DNA of 64,000 nucleotides from Chloroflexi bacterium CSP1-4 (GTDB lineage: Bacteria > Chloroflexota > Limnocylindria > Limnocylindrales > CSP1-4), in the NCBI GenBank assembly GCA_001443375.1, contig LDXM01000001.1, positions 121,922-185,921 of the forward strand. Direction: 5' to 3'. Below are positions 18,641 to 37,439 of the stretch, piece after piece; within the stretch, counting starts at the first letter, position 1; every line of letters begins with the position of its first letter. The notes below the pieces were generated by a model. The model did not search any database. It had not been told where the DNA came from and worked only from the letters and a program-made list of their open reading frames with translations. The translations under genes were made by a program, and so were the position numbers.

Positions 18641-19742
18641 CTAGCCCGCCTCGACGCCAAGGGTGGCGAGCCGCTCGAGCTCGGCCTGCATGAAGGCGTC
18701 GAGGTCGCCGTCGAGGACCGCCGCCGTGTCGGAGGTCTCGTACTCGGTGCGGTGGTCCTTGACCATCTGGTAGGGGTGCAGGACGTAGGAGCGGATCTGG
18801 TTGCCCCAGCCCGCCTCGACGTGCTCGCCGCGCAGCTCCGCCAGCTCCTTCTCGCGCTCTTCCAGGGCTCGCTCGAGCAGCCGCGCCCGGAGGATCTTCA
18901 TGGCCGCCTCCCGGTTCTGGACCTGGGAGCGCTCGTTCTGGCTCTGGGCCACGATGCCCGTCGGGATGTGCGTCAGTCGCACGGCCGAGTCGGTCTTGTT
19001 GACGTGCTGCCCGCCGGCGCCGGTGGCGCGGTAGGTGTCGACGCGCAGGTCGTCGGGGTCGATCTCGACCTCCACGTCGTCCTCGACCTCCGGGAGCACC
19101 TCGATGAGCGCGAACGTCGTCTGGCGCCGCTTCTGCGAGTCGAAGGGGCTGATGCGCACGAGCCGGTGGACGCCACGCTCGGCCCGCAGCCAGCCGTAGG
19201 CGGCGCGACCGCTCATCTCGATGGTGGCGCTCTTGATGCCCGCCTGCTCGCCCTCCAGGCGATCGAGGATCTCCGTGGCGAAGCGGTGGCGCTCGGCCCA
19301 GCGCAGGTACATGCGCAGCAGCATCTCGGCCCAGTCGGTGGCCTCCGTTCCGCCCGCGCCGGCGCTGATGCTCAAGAGCGCGCTACGCTCGTCATAGGGG
19401 CCCGAGAAGAGGAGGCTCGTGCGCTGGCGCGCGTAATCCGCGGCGAGCGCGACGTACTCCGCCTCGACGCCGACCGCCAGCTCGGGGTCCACCGCCAGCA
19501 GCTCGTGGAGCTCCGCCAGGTCCCCGGCGCGACGCTCCAGGTCCCGCCACGTGCGCAGTTCCTGGCGCAGCCCATCCGCCTCTCGCAGGACCTTCTGGGC
19601 CGCCCGCTGGTCGTCCCAGAAGCCGGGTTGGGACGCCCGCGCCTCGAGCGCGGCTAGGGTCGCCTCCCTGGTCCCGAGGTCAAAGACGCCCCGAGGTCGC
19701 GCGGATCCGCTCGACGAGATCGCGGACGTCTGACGCGTCCAC
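18641..19742 (-). CDS. prfB: peptide chain release factor 2, expressed through a +1 programmed frameshift
   Basis: 0-frame GTG at 19742: VDASDVRDLVERIRATSGRL-TGA; slip site CTT TGA C (19680..19685) moves to the frame reading DLGTREATLAALEARASQPGFWDDQRAAQKVL...; RF2 SPF and GAGGQHVNKTDSAVR motifs. Confidence 0.93.
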
Positions 19743-19999
19743 TATCCACGACCTCGCAGGTCCTGGAGGAGCAGCGGCCGCAGTTCGATGATCCGCAGGG
19801 CCGTCTTGCTTCTCGCGACGACGGGGTTCACGCAGGGGCAGTAGCCGTTGTGGATGCAAACGCCACAGTTGCCGTCACAGTCGAGCCACGCGGCGTAGCT
19901 GCATTTCCGGCAGTCGCGCTCGCAGGCGATGAGGTCGACGAACTCGTCGTCGACGGCACCCGACTTCAAGCGATCCTCGCTCCCTCGATGGGCCTCCAC
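19742..19999 (-). CDS. small cysteine-rich protein (<=85 aa, 8 Cys)
   Basis: ACERDCRKCSYAAWLDCDGNCGVCIHNGYCPC; stop TAG overlaps prfB GTG (TAGTG); real start may be the TTG before KSGAVDDEF. Confidence 0.65.
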   Translation of the reverse strand: MEAHRGSEDRLKSGAVDDEFVDLIACERDCRKCSYAAWLDCDGNCGVCIHNGYCPCVNPVVARSKTALRIIELRPLLLQDLRGRG

Positions 20000-20070
20000 G
20001 CGACGCCGGGGCGCTGCGCGCCGGAAGGCAAACCGAACGCCGGAAGGGCGACCTCCGGCGTGTTTCAGCG

Positions 20071-20099
20071 AGTATACGGAGGCGCCCCGCGGGCCTCAA
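20071..20099 (-). promoter_or_regulatory. SigA/sigma70-type promoter for Cys-rich ORF-prfB
   Basis: TTGAGG - 17 nt - TATACT on the minus strand. Confidence 0.7.
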
Positions 20100-20144
20100 T
20101 AGGTCGAGCGGGGAAAAAAGGCCAAAAGGCCATGAAATCCGCCT

Positions 20145-20731
20145 TCACGGCCCGAAGAAGTAGCCGCCCAGCGCGGCCAACTCATGCAGTGTCGCCTCGA
20201 GGCGGGGCCCCGGCTCCAGGTCGGCGGGGCTGGTCCGGGTCGGCGATCCGCGGCCGGCGATGCCCAGCTCGCGGGCCACGAGGAGCACGCGCAGCATGTG
20301 TGTCCGGTCGCTGACGAACAAGGGCCGATCGAGGCCGTTGCGTCGCAGCAGCACGGCGACGTTGGCCAGCGACTCGCGCGTGTCGCGCCCGGTCGTCTCG
20401 GCCAGGATCCGATCCGCCGACACGCCGTGCTCCACGGCGTAGGCGCGCGCTGCCTCCGCCTCGGAGAAGCGGTCGCCCGGCTGGCCGCCCCCGGTCACCA
20501 CGAGCCACGGTGCGGCACCGTTGAGGACCAGCTCGACCGCGTGGTCGAGCCGGGCCCGGAAGATCGGCGAGGGGACCCCGCCGTACTGTGCCGCGCCGAG
20601 GACCACGACCGCGTCCACGGGCACGGCGCGTTCGTCGCGCTCACCCTGCTGCCAGATGCGGAAGGTGGTGTAGCCGGCGAGGAGTGCGAGGCCGAGGAGG
20701 GCCGACAGGGCCAGCCGAACCAGGTCGCCGC

Positions 20732-20747
<16 letters not shown>
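20145..20747 (-). CDS. YdcF/DUF218 family protein
   Basis: VDAVVVLGAAQYGGVPSPIFRARLDHAVEL...APWLVVTGGGQPGDRFSEAEAARAYAVEHGVSADRILAETTGRDTRESLANV; GTG at 20747 overlaps secA 3' end. Confidence 0.88.
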
Positions 20748-23692
<2,945 letters not shown>

Positions 23693-23744
23693 CGGACGGC
23701 CAAGTATAGGGCCGGGTCTCTCTCGGGCCCCCCACGGCCGGGGG

Positions 23745-23972
23745 TCAGCTCCAGAAGCCGATGCCGTAGCCGATGACGAGCAGCACGAAGGTCACTGCCG
23801 CGAGGCCGCCGAAGAGGAGGACGGCCCCCAACGGGCCGGCCTCCTGCCCTTCCGGGTTCTCGAGCGGCGCGGCGTCCCAGCGCGACGAGCGTAGCCGATG
23901 TCGCCAGCTCTTCTGCTCGACGGGGCTCGGCTCGAGGCCCCTCGTCACGGGCCGGTAGAGCTTCAGACTCAC
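23745..23972 (-). CDS. small single-TM hypothetical protein
   Basis: GTG at 23972; MSLKLYRPVTRGLEPSPVEQKSW...GPLGAVLLFGGLAAVTFVLLVIGYGIGFWS. Confidence 0.6.
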   Translation of the reverse strand: MSLKLYRPVTRGLEPSPVEQKSWRHRLRSSRWDAAPLENPEGQEAGPLGAVLLFGGLAAVTFVLLVIGYGIGFWS

Positions 23973-23991
23973 GGGTCGTCGCCCCTCGCTG

Positions 23992-25065
23992 TCAGGGGTT
24001 GCCGGCGCCGGCCGGGGTCGGCTCGGGTCGGCTGGAGATGGTGCGCATGCCGCCGTCCTCCCACAGGACCATCTCCTGCACGAGCTGGATCTCGCTTGAG
24101 AAGAGCGCCCCGACCGACTGCCCATAGTGGATGCGCCGGATGGCCTCGCCGATGAGGGGCGCGACGGAGAGCGTCTTGATCACGGGGATGCGCTTGGCCG
24201 GTTGCAGCGGGATGGTATCGGTGACCACGACCTCGCGCAGGACCGAGTCGCGGATGCGCTCCACGGCGGGACCGGAGAGGACGCCGTGCGTGGAGCAGGC
24301 GTAGATCTCCTCCGTGCCCTCGCGCTGCAGGGCGCGGACCACCTCCATGAGCGTGCCCCCGGTGTCGATCTCATCGTCGACGATGATGGCCCGCTTGCCG
24401 CGCACTTCGCCGATGACGTTCATGAGCACGGCCTGGTCGAGGTTGCCGACGCGGCGCTTCTCGATGACCGCCAGCGGCGCGTCGAGCAGCGCGGCGAACG
24501 TGCGCGCCCGCTTGGCGAAGCCGAGGTCGGTGACCACGACGACGTTCTCCATCTGCTTCTGGCGGAAGTAGTTGCTCAGCAGGTGGACCGCCGTCAGCTC
24601 GTCCACGGGGATGTTGAAGAAGCCCTGGATCTGGCCCTGGTGGAGGTCCATGGTCAGCAGCCGGTCGGCGCCGGCGACCTGGATCATGTCCGCGATGAGC
24701 CGCGCCGTGATGGGCACGCGCGGCTGGTCTTTCTTGTCCGAGCGGCCATAGGCGTAGTAGGGCACCACGGCCGTGATCCGCCCGGCGCTGGCGCGCTTGA
24801 AGGCGTCGATCATGATCAGCAGCTCCATGATCGACTTCTGGACCGGCGAACAGGTGGGCTGGACGAGGTAGACGTCCCTCTCGCGAACGTTGTCCAGGAT
24901 CTTGACGAAGATGTTCTCGTTGGCGAACTCGAAGACGTCCGCCCGCCCCAGCTCCTTGCCCAGATAGCGGCAGATCTTCCTGGCCAGGTCCGGGTTGGCG
25001 TTGCCCGCGTAGAGGCCGAAGTCCTCCCCGAGGCTAGCCTTGGCGGCCGCGCCGAAGTCGCTCAC
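23992..25065 (-). CDS. prs: ribose-phosphate pyrophosphokinase
   Basis: LYAGNANPDLARKICRYLGKELGRADVFEFANENIFVKILDNVRERDVYLVQPTCSPVQKSIMELLIMIDAFKRASAGRITAVVPYYAYGRSDKKD; start GTG ~25065 likely. Confidence 0.95.
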   Translation of the reverse strand: MSDFGAAAKASLGEDFGLYAGNANPDLARKICRYLGKELGRADVFEFANENIFVKILDNVRERDVYLVQPTCSPVQKSIMELLIMIDAFKRASAGRITAVVPYYAYGRSDKKDQPRVPITARLIADMIQVAGADRLLTMDLHQGQIQGFFNIPVDELTAVHLLSNYFRQKQMENVVVVTDLGFAKRARTFAALLDAPLAVIEKRRVGNLDQAVLMNVIGEVRGKRAIIVDDEIDTGGTLMEVVRALQREGTEEIYACSTHGVLSGPAVERIRDSVLREVVVTDTIPLQPAKRIPVIKTLSVAPLIGEAIRRIHYGQSVGALFSSEIQLVQEMVLWEDGGMRTISSRPEPTPAGAGNP

Positions 25066-25099
25066 GGGGTCGCTCGCTCCCGGATCACCGTGCCGCACC

Positions 25100-27645
<2,546 letters not shown>

Positions 27646-27649
<4 letters not shown>

Positions 27650-28676
27650 TCGCTCAGGCTCCTATCGGCTCGGTCCACGGGGAGGTCACGGACGTCGGGC
27701 AGGCCGCCCGCGACGAAGGCCAGGGCGGCGGCCTGGGCGCGGCCGGTGTTCGGCGCGCCGGGGCGGCGTCGGAGTCCGGCCAGGAGCGGGCGCAGCTCGG
27801 CGGCGAGGGCGGGATCGGCGCCGGCGCCGGTGAGCGCGTCGCGCACTACCCAGGCGCGCGCGCCGTCGTCGGTGTCCCGAGCGCGGGCCGCCTCACGCCG
27901 GAGAAGTGCGGTCACCCCGGTGGGATCCACCTCGCGCCACGAGCGCAGCGCCCAGGAGAGCGCCTTCTGCACGTCCGGTTCGTCGTCGCCGATCATCGCT
28001 TCGATGATCGGCAGACCGGGACGGGGGGCAAGGCTGGGGCGCTCTGCGGGCGGGAGGCGGAAGGGCAACTCGGCCAGGGTGGAACCGACCAGGCGGCGTT
28101 CCCAGCGGTGGGGCGAGTAAACGAGCAACTCGAGTTCCGCCCAGCGGAAGGGCTCGAGGAGCACGCCCCGTGCGACCACGCCGGCCAGCGAGTCGACGCT
28201 GACCCAGTCGCCGGCGGCCCGGGCGAGGCGGCGGATGAGCTGCCAGCTGCGCTCGGGGTCGGCAGGCAGGCTACGCCGCAACGGCACGTGGGCGAAGAGG
28301 CGGACCTCGAACGCCTTCGCCTCGGCGAGGGCCTGCGCCAGGTCGAGGGCGAGGGCTGGCGAGGTCGCGGCGAGCGGGCGCCGGAGGGCGCTCTCGACGG
28401 CATGCACCAGCGGCCAGCGGACGCCCAGCACCGATCGGCTGCCGGGGGCGATCCAGGCCTGTGCATCGCGATACCCCGGGTCGGCGAGACGCTCGAGTCC
28501 GGCTGTCAGGTGGGCCACGAAGCTCTGCGGGTCGCCGAGGTCGTCTGACAGACGCCGGCCGAGGGCGCGAGCCTCCGGAAGGAGAGCGGCCACGAACGCG
28601 GTCGCACGCTGCGTCGTGGAGCTCACCGCGCCTGCCGAGGCGGCGCGGATCGGTCGATCGGCCACGGCGGTGGGGC

Positions 28677-28680
<4 letters not shown>
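27646..28680 (-). CDS. DNA alkylation repair (AlkD/HEAT-like) protein, putative
   Basis: HEAT-like helices; [17 protein letters not shown]...[20 protein letters not shown]...[35 protein letters not shown]. Confidence 0.65.
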
Positions 28681-32023
<3,343 letters not shown>

Positions 32024-32027
<4 letters not shown>

Positions 32028-32836
32028 GCCACGGCCTTGGAGACCGGCGCGGCGAGGGGGATCGTGGCCGCGATGCCGTCACGGGCCAGGAACTCGATGG
32101 CGAGGTCGCGATACGCGGCCGCGCCGCGAGAATCGGGCCGGTAGCGCGCGATGGGCTGACCGTAGCTGGGCGCCTCCGAGAGGCGCACGCTGCGCGGCAC
32201 GACCGTCTCGTAGACGCGCTCGCCGAGATGGCGGCGCACCTCGGCGGCCACATCGGCGGAGAGGTTCGTCCGGGCGTCGTACATCGTCAGCAGCACCCCC
32301 TGGACACGAAGCGACGGGTTCAGGTGGTCGCGCACGAGGTCGATCGTGGCCAGGAGCTGGCCGAGACCCTCGAGCGCGTAGTACTCGCATTGGAGCGGGA
32401 TGAGCACGGCGTCGGCGGCGGTGAGGGCGTTCACGGTCAGGAGTCCCAGTGCCGGCGGGCAATCGATGAAGACCACGTCGTAGTGGCCGGCGACGGTCTG
32501 GAGCGCGCGGGCCAGGCGACGCTCACGCTGGGCGGTGCCGGCCAGTTCGACCTCGATGCCGGCCAGGCCGATCGCCGACGGCACGAGATCGAGGCCGTCG
32601 ATACCGCTGGCGACGATGAGCTCCTCGAGCGGCAGGCCATCGCTCATGGCCTCGTAGGCCGATGCGGCCAGCCCGTCGCGATCCACGCCGAAGCCGCTGG
32701 TGGCGTTTCCCTGGGGGTCGAGGTCGAGGACGAGGACATGCCGACCGCCGAGTGCCAGGTAGGTGGCGAGATTGACGACCGTCGTCGTCTTGCCCACGCC
32801 GCCCTTCTGGTTCGCGCACGCGATCGTCTCGCTCAC
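32024..32836 (-). CDS. parA: chromosome partitioning ATPase ParA/Soj
   Basis: IACANQKGGVGKTTTVVNLATYLALGGRHVLVLDLDPQGNATSGFGVD. Confidence 0.96.
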
Positions 32837-32990
32837 AGGCTGCGCGGTAAGTGCGTGTTCACTGCCGTCGATTCTAGCCGAAACGGCCCATTCGAGCCGC
32901 CTTCGGGCGCTCGGGGGAGGGTGAGCCAGAAGGTAGCCGAGGCAGGTCTACGGCCGCTTGGCGGTGCCTCATCGGCCGCTTACGAGGCCG

Positions 32991-33006
32991 CGTTCCACGT
33001 GGAACA
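32991..33006. promoter_or_regulatory. parS centromere-like site 1
   Basis: CGTTCCACGTGGAACA; palindrome core GTTCCACGTGGAAC, close to the bacterial parS consensus TGTTTCACGTGAAACA, next to parAB. Confidence 0.85.
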
Positions 33007-33033
33007 GTCGTGAGCGGCTCAGCGAACCGGCCG

Positions 33034-33049
33034 CGTTCCACGGGCAACA
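33034..33049. promoter_or_regulatory. degenerate parS-like site 2
   Basis: CGTTCCACGGGCAACA, 14/16 identical to site 1, 43 bp away. Confidence 0.5.
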
Positions 33050-33215
33050 TCCGGGCGGCACGGGGATCGCGGTTCGCCGTCGCATCCAGCGAACAGTCGT
33101 GAGCCGGCCCAGCGACGCGGCGCGCTATACTCCGGCCCGGCAGCGCTGCTCACCCGGCTCCGCCTCGACCCCGTCCGTCGAGCGGCTGCGGGTCAATCCA
33201 CGAGGCGACGACTCG

Positions 33216-33716
33216 ATGAGCATCCCCCTTGCCGCGGTCGGCGCCGTCGTGGCAGCGCTCCTCGAGACCAGCGTTCTACCGGAGTTGACGATCGCGGGCG
33301 CGAAGCCCGACCTCTTGTTCATCATCGCCGTCGCCGCGACGACGATGATCGGGATCGAAAACGGCCTGACCTGGGCCTTCGTGGGAGGCCTGATGCTCGA
33401 CCTGCTGACACCCGGGCGACAGCTCGGTGCCACGTCCCTGACGCTCCTGCTCGTGGTGGCTGCGACGGCAGCCGCCATGCGCTTCCTGCCGCAGCGCCGC
33501 GTTTCCGTCACCGTGGCATCCGTCTTCGTGCTCGGCTGGGCCTACCAAGTGCTGAACGTCGCCATCCTCGGCTTCACGGCCGGCACGGCCGCGACGCCGT
33601 CGGTGGCGGACATCGCGCCCGCCGTCGCCCTGAGCACGCTGCTCGCGGTCCCCGTGGCGGCCGCCATGCGCCTGTCGTGGCTGCGCTTCGGTGCGCACGA
33701 CCGTATGGAGTGGTGA
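33216..33716 (+). CDS. mreD: rod shape-determining protein MreD
   Basis: LLETSVLPELTIAGAKPDLLFIIAVAATTMIGIENGLTWAFVGGLMLDLLTPGRQLGATSL; followed by PBP2 and RodA. Confidence 0.88.
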   Translation: MSIPLAAVGAVVAALLETSVLPELTIAGAKPDLLFIIAVAATTMIGIENGLTWAFVGGLMLDLLTPGRQLGATSLTLLLVVAATAAAMRFLPQRRVSVTVASVFVLGWAYQVLNVAILGFTAGTAATPSVADIAPAVALSTLLAVPVAAAMRLSWLRFGAHDRMEW

Positions 33717-33720
33717 CCGC

Positions 33721-35649
33721 GTGACGGCCATCGACCTCGATCGGCGCTCACCGCGGGGCGGGCTTCTTCCCCGTTTCGTCGTCTTCGGCCTCGCCGTGGT
33801 CGTCGTCGTCTCGGCCCTCTCCCTCCGGCTCTTCCAGCTGCAGGTGGCGAACGGCGGCTACTACGCGACGCTCGCGGATGACAACCGGGTCCTGCTCCAA
33901 GCGCTTCCCTCGAGCCGCGGCCTCATCTACGACCGCAATGGGCTTGCGCTCGTGCGGAACGTGCCATCGTTCACGGTGAAGATTCGGCCGGCGGACCTTC
34001 CGTTCTCGAAGCGCGACGAAGTCGTGGGCCGGCTGTCGAGGCTCGTCGGCATGACGCCGGCGGCGATCAATGAGGCTATCGACCGCAACCCCGGTTCGCG
34101 CTTCGATCTCGTCCGCGTGGCTGGCGACGTCTCCGAGGACGTGGCCCGGATCATCGCCGAGGAGCACCTCGCCCTCCCGGGCGTCCAGGTCGACGCGGAA
34201 GCGCGGCGCGAGTACGTCTACGGCTCGCTCGTGTCACAGGTCGTCGGCTACAGCGGCGCCGTCACCGCAGAGGACCTGAAGCGGCTGCGCGAGGTCGGCT
34301 ACCTGCCCGACGACACGATCGGCAAGGCCGGAGTGGAGAACGTCTACGAGACGGAGCTGCGCGGTCGCTACGGCCTCGAGCAGATCGAGCGCGACGCATC
34401 CGGACGCAAGATCCGCGTTCTCGCGCAGGTGCGCCCGCCGCGCACCGGTGATTCGCTCGAGCTCAGCCTCGACCTGGACACCCAGCGCGAGGCCGAGCAG
34501 GCGCTGCGCTGGGCGATGGGCCTGGCCGGCCTGAAGCGCGGCGTCGTCATCGTGATGAACCCGCAGACCGGCGAGATCCTGGCCATGGTCTCGCTGCCCA
34601 CGTACGACGACAACCTGTTCGCCCGGGGCATCAGCGTGACGGACTACGCCAAGCTGGCGAAGAACGCGGACCAGCCCCTGTTGAACCATGGCATCAGCGA
34701 GCAGTACCCGCCGGGCTCCACGTACAAGCTCGTGGCCGGTTCCGGCGCGCTGGCCGACGGCCTGATCACGACCAGGACGGAGCTCGATACGAAGCCCTAC
34801 CTGCTGCTGGGGCGCACCTATCGCTTCTGGGAGTGGAACCGCCGCGGCTGGGGGCCGCTGACGATCTACGACGGCTTCGCCCACTCGAGCGACACCTTCT
34901 TCTTCCAGGTCGCAGCGCGACTGGGCATCGATCGCCTGGCCTACTGGGGCAAGCAGTTCGGCTTCGGCGCCCGCACGGGGATCGACCTGCCCGGCGAGGC
35001 GAAGGGGACCGTGCCCTCGAACGAGTGGAAGCAGGAAGTCTTCGGCCAGCCCATCTTCCCGGGCGAGACGTACCACGCCGGCATCGGCCAAGGCTACGAC
35101 ACGGCGACGCCGCTGCAGGTCCTGAACGCTTACGCGGCGCTGGCCAACGGCGGTCGCCTGCTCCAGCCCCAGGTCGTTCGTCGCGTGATCGCACCGGACG
35201 GGACCGTGGTGAGGGAGTTCGAACCGAAGCTCATCCGCGAGTTGCCGGTCGAGCCGAGCGTGCTGCGCGACATGCGCATCGCGTCGCGGCGCGTCGTGAC
35301 CATCCGCCACACGCGCAACCTCGTCGAGCTGCCGATCGTCGTCTCCGGCAAGTCCGGAACGGCCGAGTTCGGCAAGCGCGACCGCCAGGGGCGCCTGCCC
35401 TATCACTCCTGGTTCGTCGCCTTCGTGCCCAAGGATCCCTACCCCAAGGCCGACGACGCGAACGGCTACAAGGCCGCCGCCCGGACCGACTCCGAGCTGG
35501 CCATCGTCGCCTTCGCCTTCGACTCAAACACGAAGGGCAACGCCGCCATCGAGATCGTCAAGTACTTCCTGCAACTCCATTACGACCTGAAGGTGGACCT
35601 GCGGAACCTCGACCTTCTCGAGCGCGCCAACTTCTACCAGGGCAATTGA
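33721..35649 (+). CDS. mrdA: penicillin-binding protein 2 (elongasome transpeptidase)
   Basis: GTG start; RGLIYDRNGLALVRNVPSFTV; SxxK PPGSTYKLVAG; KSG in VVSGKSGTAEFG. Confidence 0.95.
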   Translation: MTAIDLDRRSPRGGLLPRFVVFGLAVVVVVSALSLRLFQLQVANGGYYATLADDNRVLLQALPSSRGLIYDRNGLALVRNVPSFTVKIRPADLPFSKRDEVVGRLSRLVGMTPAAINEAIDRNPGSRFDLVRVAGDVSEDVARIIAEEHLALPGVQVDAEARREYVYGSLVSQVVGYSGAVTAEDLKRLREVGYLPDDTIGKAGVENVYETELRGRYGLEQIERDASGRKIRVLAQVRPPRTGDSLELSLDLDTQREAEQALRWAMGLAGLKRGVVIVMNPQTGEILAMVSLPTYDDNLFARGISVTDYAKLAKNADQPLLNHGISEQYPPGSTYKLVAGSGALADGLITTRTELDTKPYLLLGRTYRFWEWNRRGWGPLTIYDGFAHSSDTFFFQVAARLGIDRLAYWGKQFGFGARTGIDLPGEAKGTVPSNEWKQEVFGQPIFPGETYHAGIGQGYDTATPLQVLNAYAALANGGRLLQPQVVRRVIAPDGTVVREFEPKLIRELPVEPSVLRDMRIASRRVVTIRHTRNLVELPIVVSGKSGTAEFGKRDRQGRLPYHSWFVAFVPKDPYPKADDANGYKAAARTDSELAIVAFAFDSNTKGNAAIEIVKYFLQLHYDLKVDLRNLDLLERANFYQGN

Positions 35650-35668
35650 TGCGCGACGAGGATCGCTG

Positions 35669-36823
35669 ATGGGCACGCTGCGCCTCGAGCCGACCCGCGT
35701 CCAGGCCTGGGCGGCGCGTTCTGCGACCGCCGTGTGGAACGCCTTCGACGTCCAGCTCGTGATCTATGCGCTGCTGCTCGCGGTGATCGGGCTGCTGATG
35801 GCCTACACGAACTCCGGCGACACGCCGCTCGCCGCAGGCTCGACGTTCGCCCGCGGTCTCATCTGGCTGGCGATCGCCATCGTCGCCTTCGCGCTCACGG
35901 CGGCCTTCGACTACCGCTGGCTGAAGACGTTCGCGTGGCCGCTCTACTTCGTGAACATGGGGCTGCTCGTCACCTCGCTCTTGATCGGCGACGGCGTGGG
36001 CGGCGTGGCCCGCTGGGTGACGATATTCGGCCTCCAGTTCCAGTTCTCGGAGCTGGCCAAGATCCTCATGATCGTCGTCCTCGCCAACTGGATCGCCAGC
36101 CGCCAGGGCGCCCGGCTGCATGGCCTGGCCACGATCGTCGGCGCCAGCGTGCTCGTGGTACCCGCGCTCGTCCTCGTGCTGATGCAGCCCGACCTCGGCA
36201 CCTCGATCGTCTTCGGCGCGATCCTCGTCGGCACGCTCTTCATGGCCGGGGCCAGCCTGCGCTGGCTGCTCGTCCTCGGTGGAGCCGCCACCGCCTCCCT
36301 GCCGTTCATCTGGTCGTACGTGCTGCTCGACTACCAGAGGGGGCGCCTCTTGTCGTTCCTCGATCCGAAGGCCGACCCCCTTGGCTCCGGCTACCACCTC
36401 ATCCAGTCGCAGATCGCGGTGGGCAGTGGCGGCCTCTTCGGCAGGGGCATCACGAACGGGACACAGAACCAGCTCGACTTCCTTCCGGTCCAGTCAACGG
36501 ACTTCGTCTTCGCGATCCTGTCCGAGGAGCTCGGCTTCGTCGGCGGACTGCTCGTCTTCGCGCTCTTCGTGGCCCTCCTGTGGCGCGTCCTGCTCGTGGG
36601 CTGGCGGGCCGAGGATCCCTTCGCCCTGGCCTTCGCGGGCGGCCTGGCGTCGATGATCCTCTTCCAGTTGCTGGTCAATGTCGGTATGGTCATCGGCATC
36701 ATGCCCATCACCGGCATCCCGCTCCCGTTCATCACGCACGGCGGCGCCTCGCTCATCAGCATCGCCGTCGGCCTGGGCATCCTCCAGAGCATCAACCTGC
36801 GCCAGGCGCGACCGACGTGGTGA
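35669..36823 (+). CDS. rodA: rod shape-determining protein RodA (SEDS family)
   Basis: LMQPDLGTSIVFGAILVGTLFMAG; DYQRGRLLSFLDPKADPLGSGYHLIQSQIAVGSGGLFGRGITNGTQNQLDFLPVQSTDFVFAILSEELGFVGG. Confidence 0.96.
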   Translation: MGTLRLEPTRVQAWAARSATAVWNAFDVQLVIYALLLAVIGLLMAYTNSGDTPLAAGSTFARGLIWLAIAIVAFALTAAFDYRWLKTFAWPLYFVNMGLLVTSLLIGDGVGGVARWVTIFGLQFQFSELAKILMIVVLANWIASRQGARLHGLATIVGASVLVVPALVLVLMQPDLGTSIVFGAILVGTLFMAGASLRWLLVLGGAATASLPFIWSYVLLDYQRGRLLSFLDPKADPLGSGYHLIQSQIAVGSGGLFGRGITNGTQNQLDFLPVQSTDFVFAILSEELGFVGGLLVFALFVALLWRVLLVGWRAEDPFALAFAGGLASMILFQLLVNVGMVIGIMPITGIPLPFITHGGASLISIAVGLGILQSINLRQARPTW

Positions 36824-36920
36824 CGCCCGTATGCGCGACCGGGAATGGCGGACAGTCGAAGGACGTGGGCCTCTCCGGCCCGGCGTCGCCGGTGGTGGCG
36901 GCCGGCGTCGAGCGGGGGCC

Positions 36921-37433
36921 GTGACCGGGCACCTGCGCATCTCGAAGCGCACCCGCGTCGGCGAGGTCCACGGCCGTCTCGACATCGAGCCCGTCGTCGT
37001 CGGGGTCGACGAGGATCTGATCTCCGCCGCGCGACGCCCGATGGCCCAACCAGGGACGCGACTCCTCGCCGTGGTGGACGCTGAGGGCCGCCTCGTCGGC
37101 GTCCTCCCCGTCCTGCGCCTGGTCGAGGAGATCGTCGCCCGGGTCTCCCCCGAAGAGCTGATGGCCGAAGTCACGGATCTCGAATCGGCCGGCCGGTTCG
37201 GCCGTGAGGTCGGCGCCCATGTCTGTCGGGATCTCATGGGCCCGCCCGTCCACCTCACACGCGACTCGACCGTGGCCGACGCGTTCCGAGCGATGCACGA
37301 ACATCAGTACTCGGGCCTTCCCGTGGTCGACGACCAGATGCAGGTCGTCGGCTACGTCGACCTGCTCGAGCTCGCGCTCCGCTACCTCGACCAGTTGCCC
37401 GCCTCGAGCGCGCCAGAAGCTCTACCGAGCTAG
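36921..37433 (+). CDS. CBS-domain protein
   Basis: Two CBS repeats; VCRDLMGPPVHLTRDSTVADAFRAMHEHQYSGLPVVDDQMQVVGYVDLLEL; GTG start likely. Confidence 0.82.
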   Translation: MTGHLRISKRTRVGEVHGRLDIEPVVVGVDEDLISAARRPMAQPGTRLLAVVDAEGRLVGVLPVLRLVEEIVARVSPEELMAEVTDLESAGRFGREVGAHVCRDLMGPPVHLTRDSTVADAFRAMHEHQYSGLPVVDDQMQVVGYVDLLELALRYLDQLPASSAPEALPS

Positions 37434-37439
37434 ACGCCG

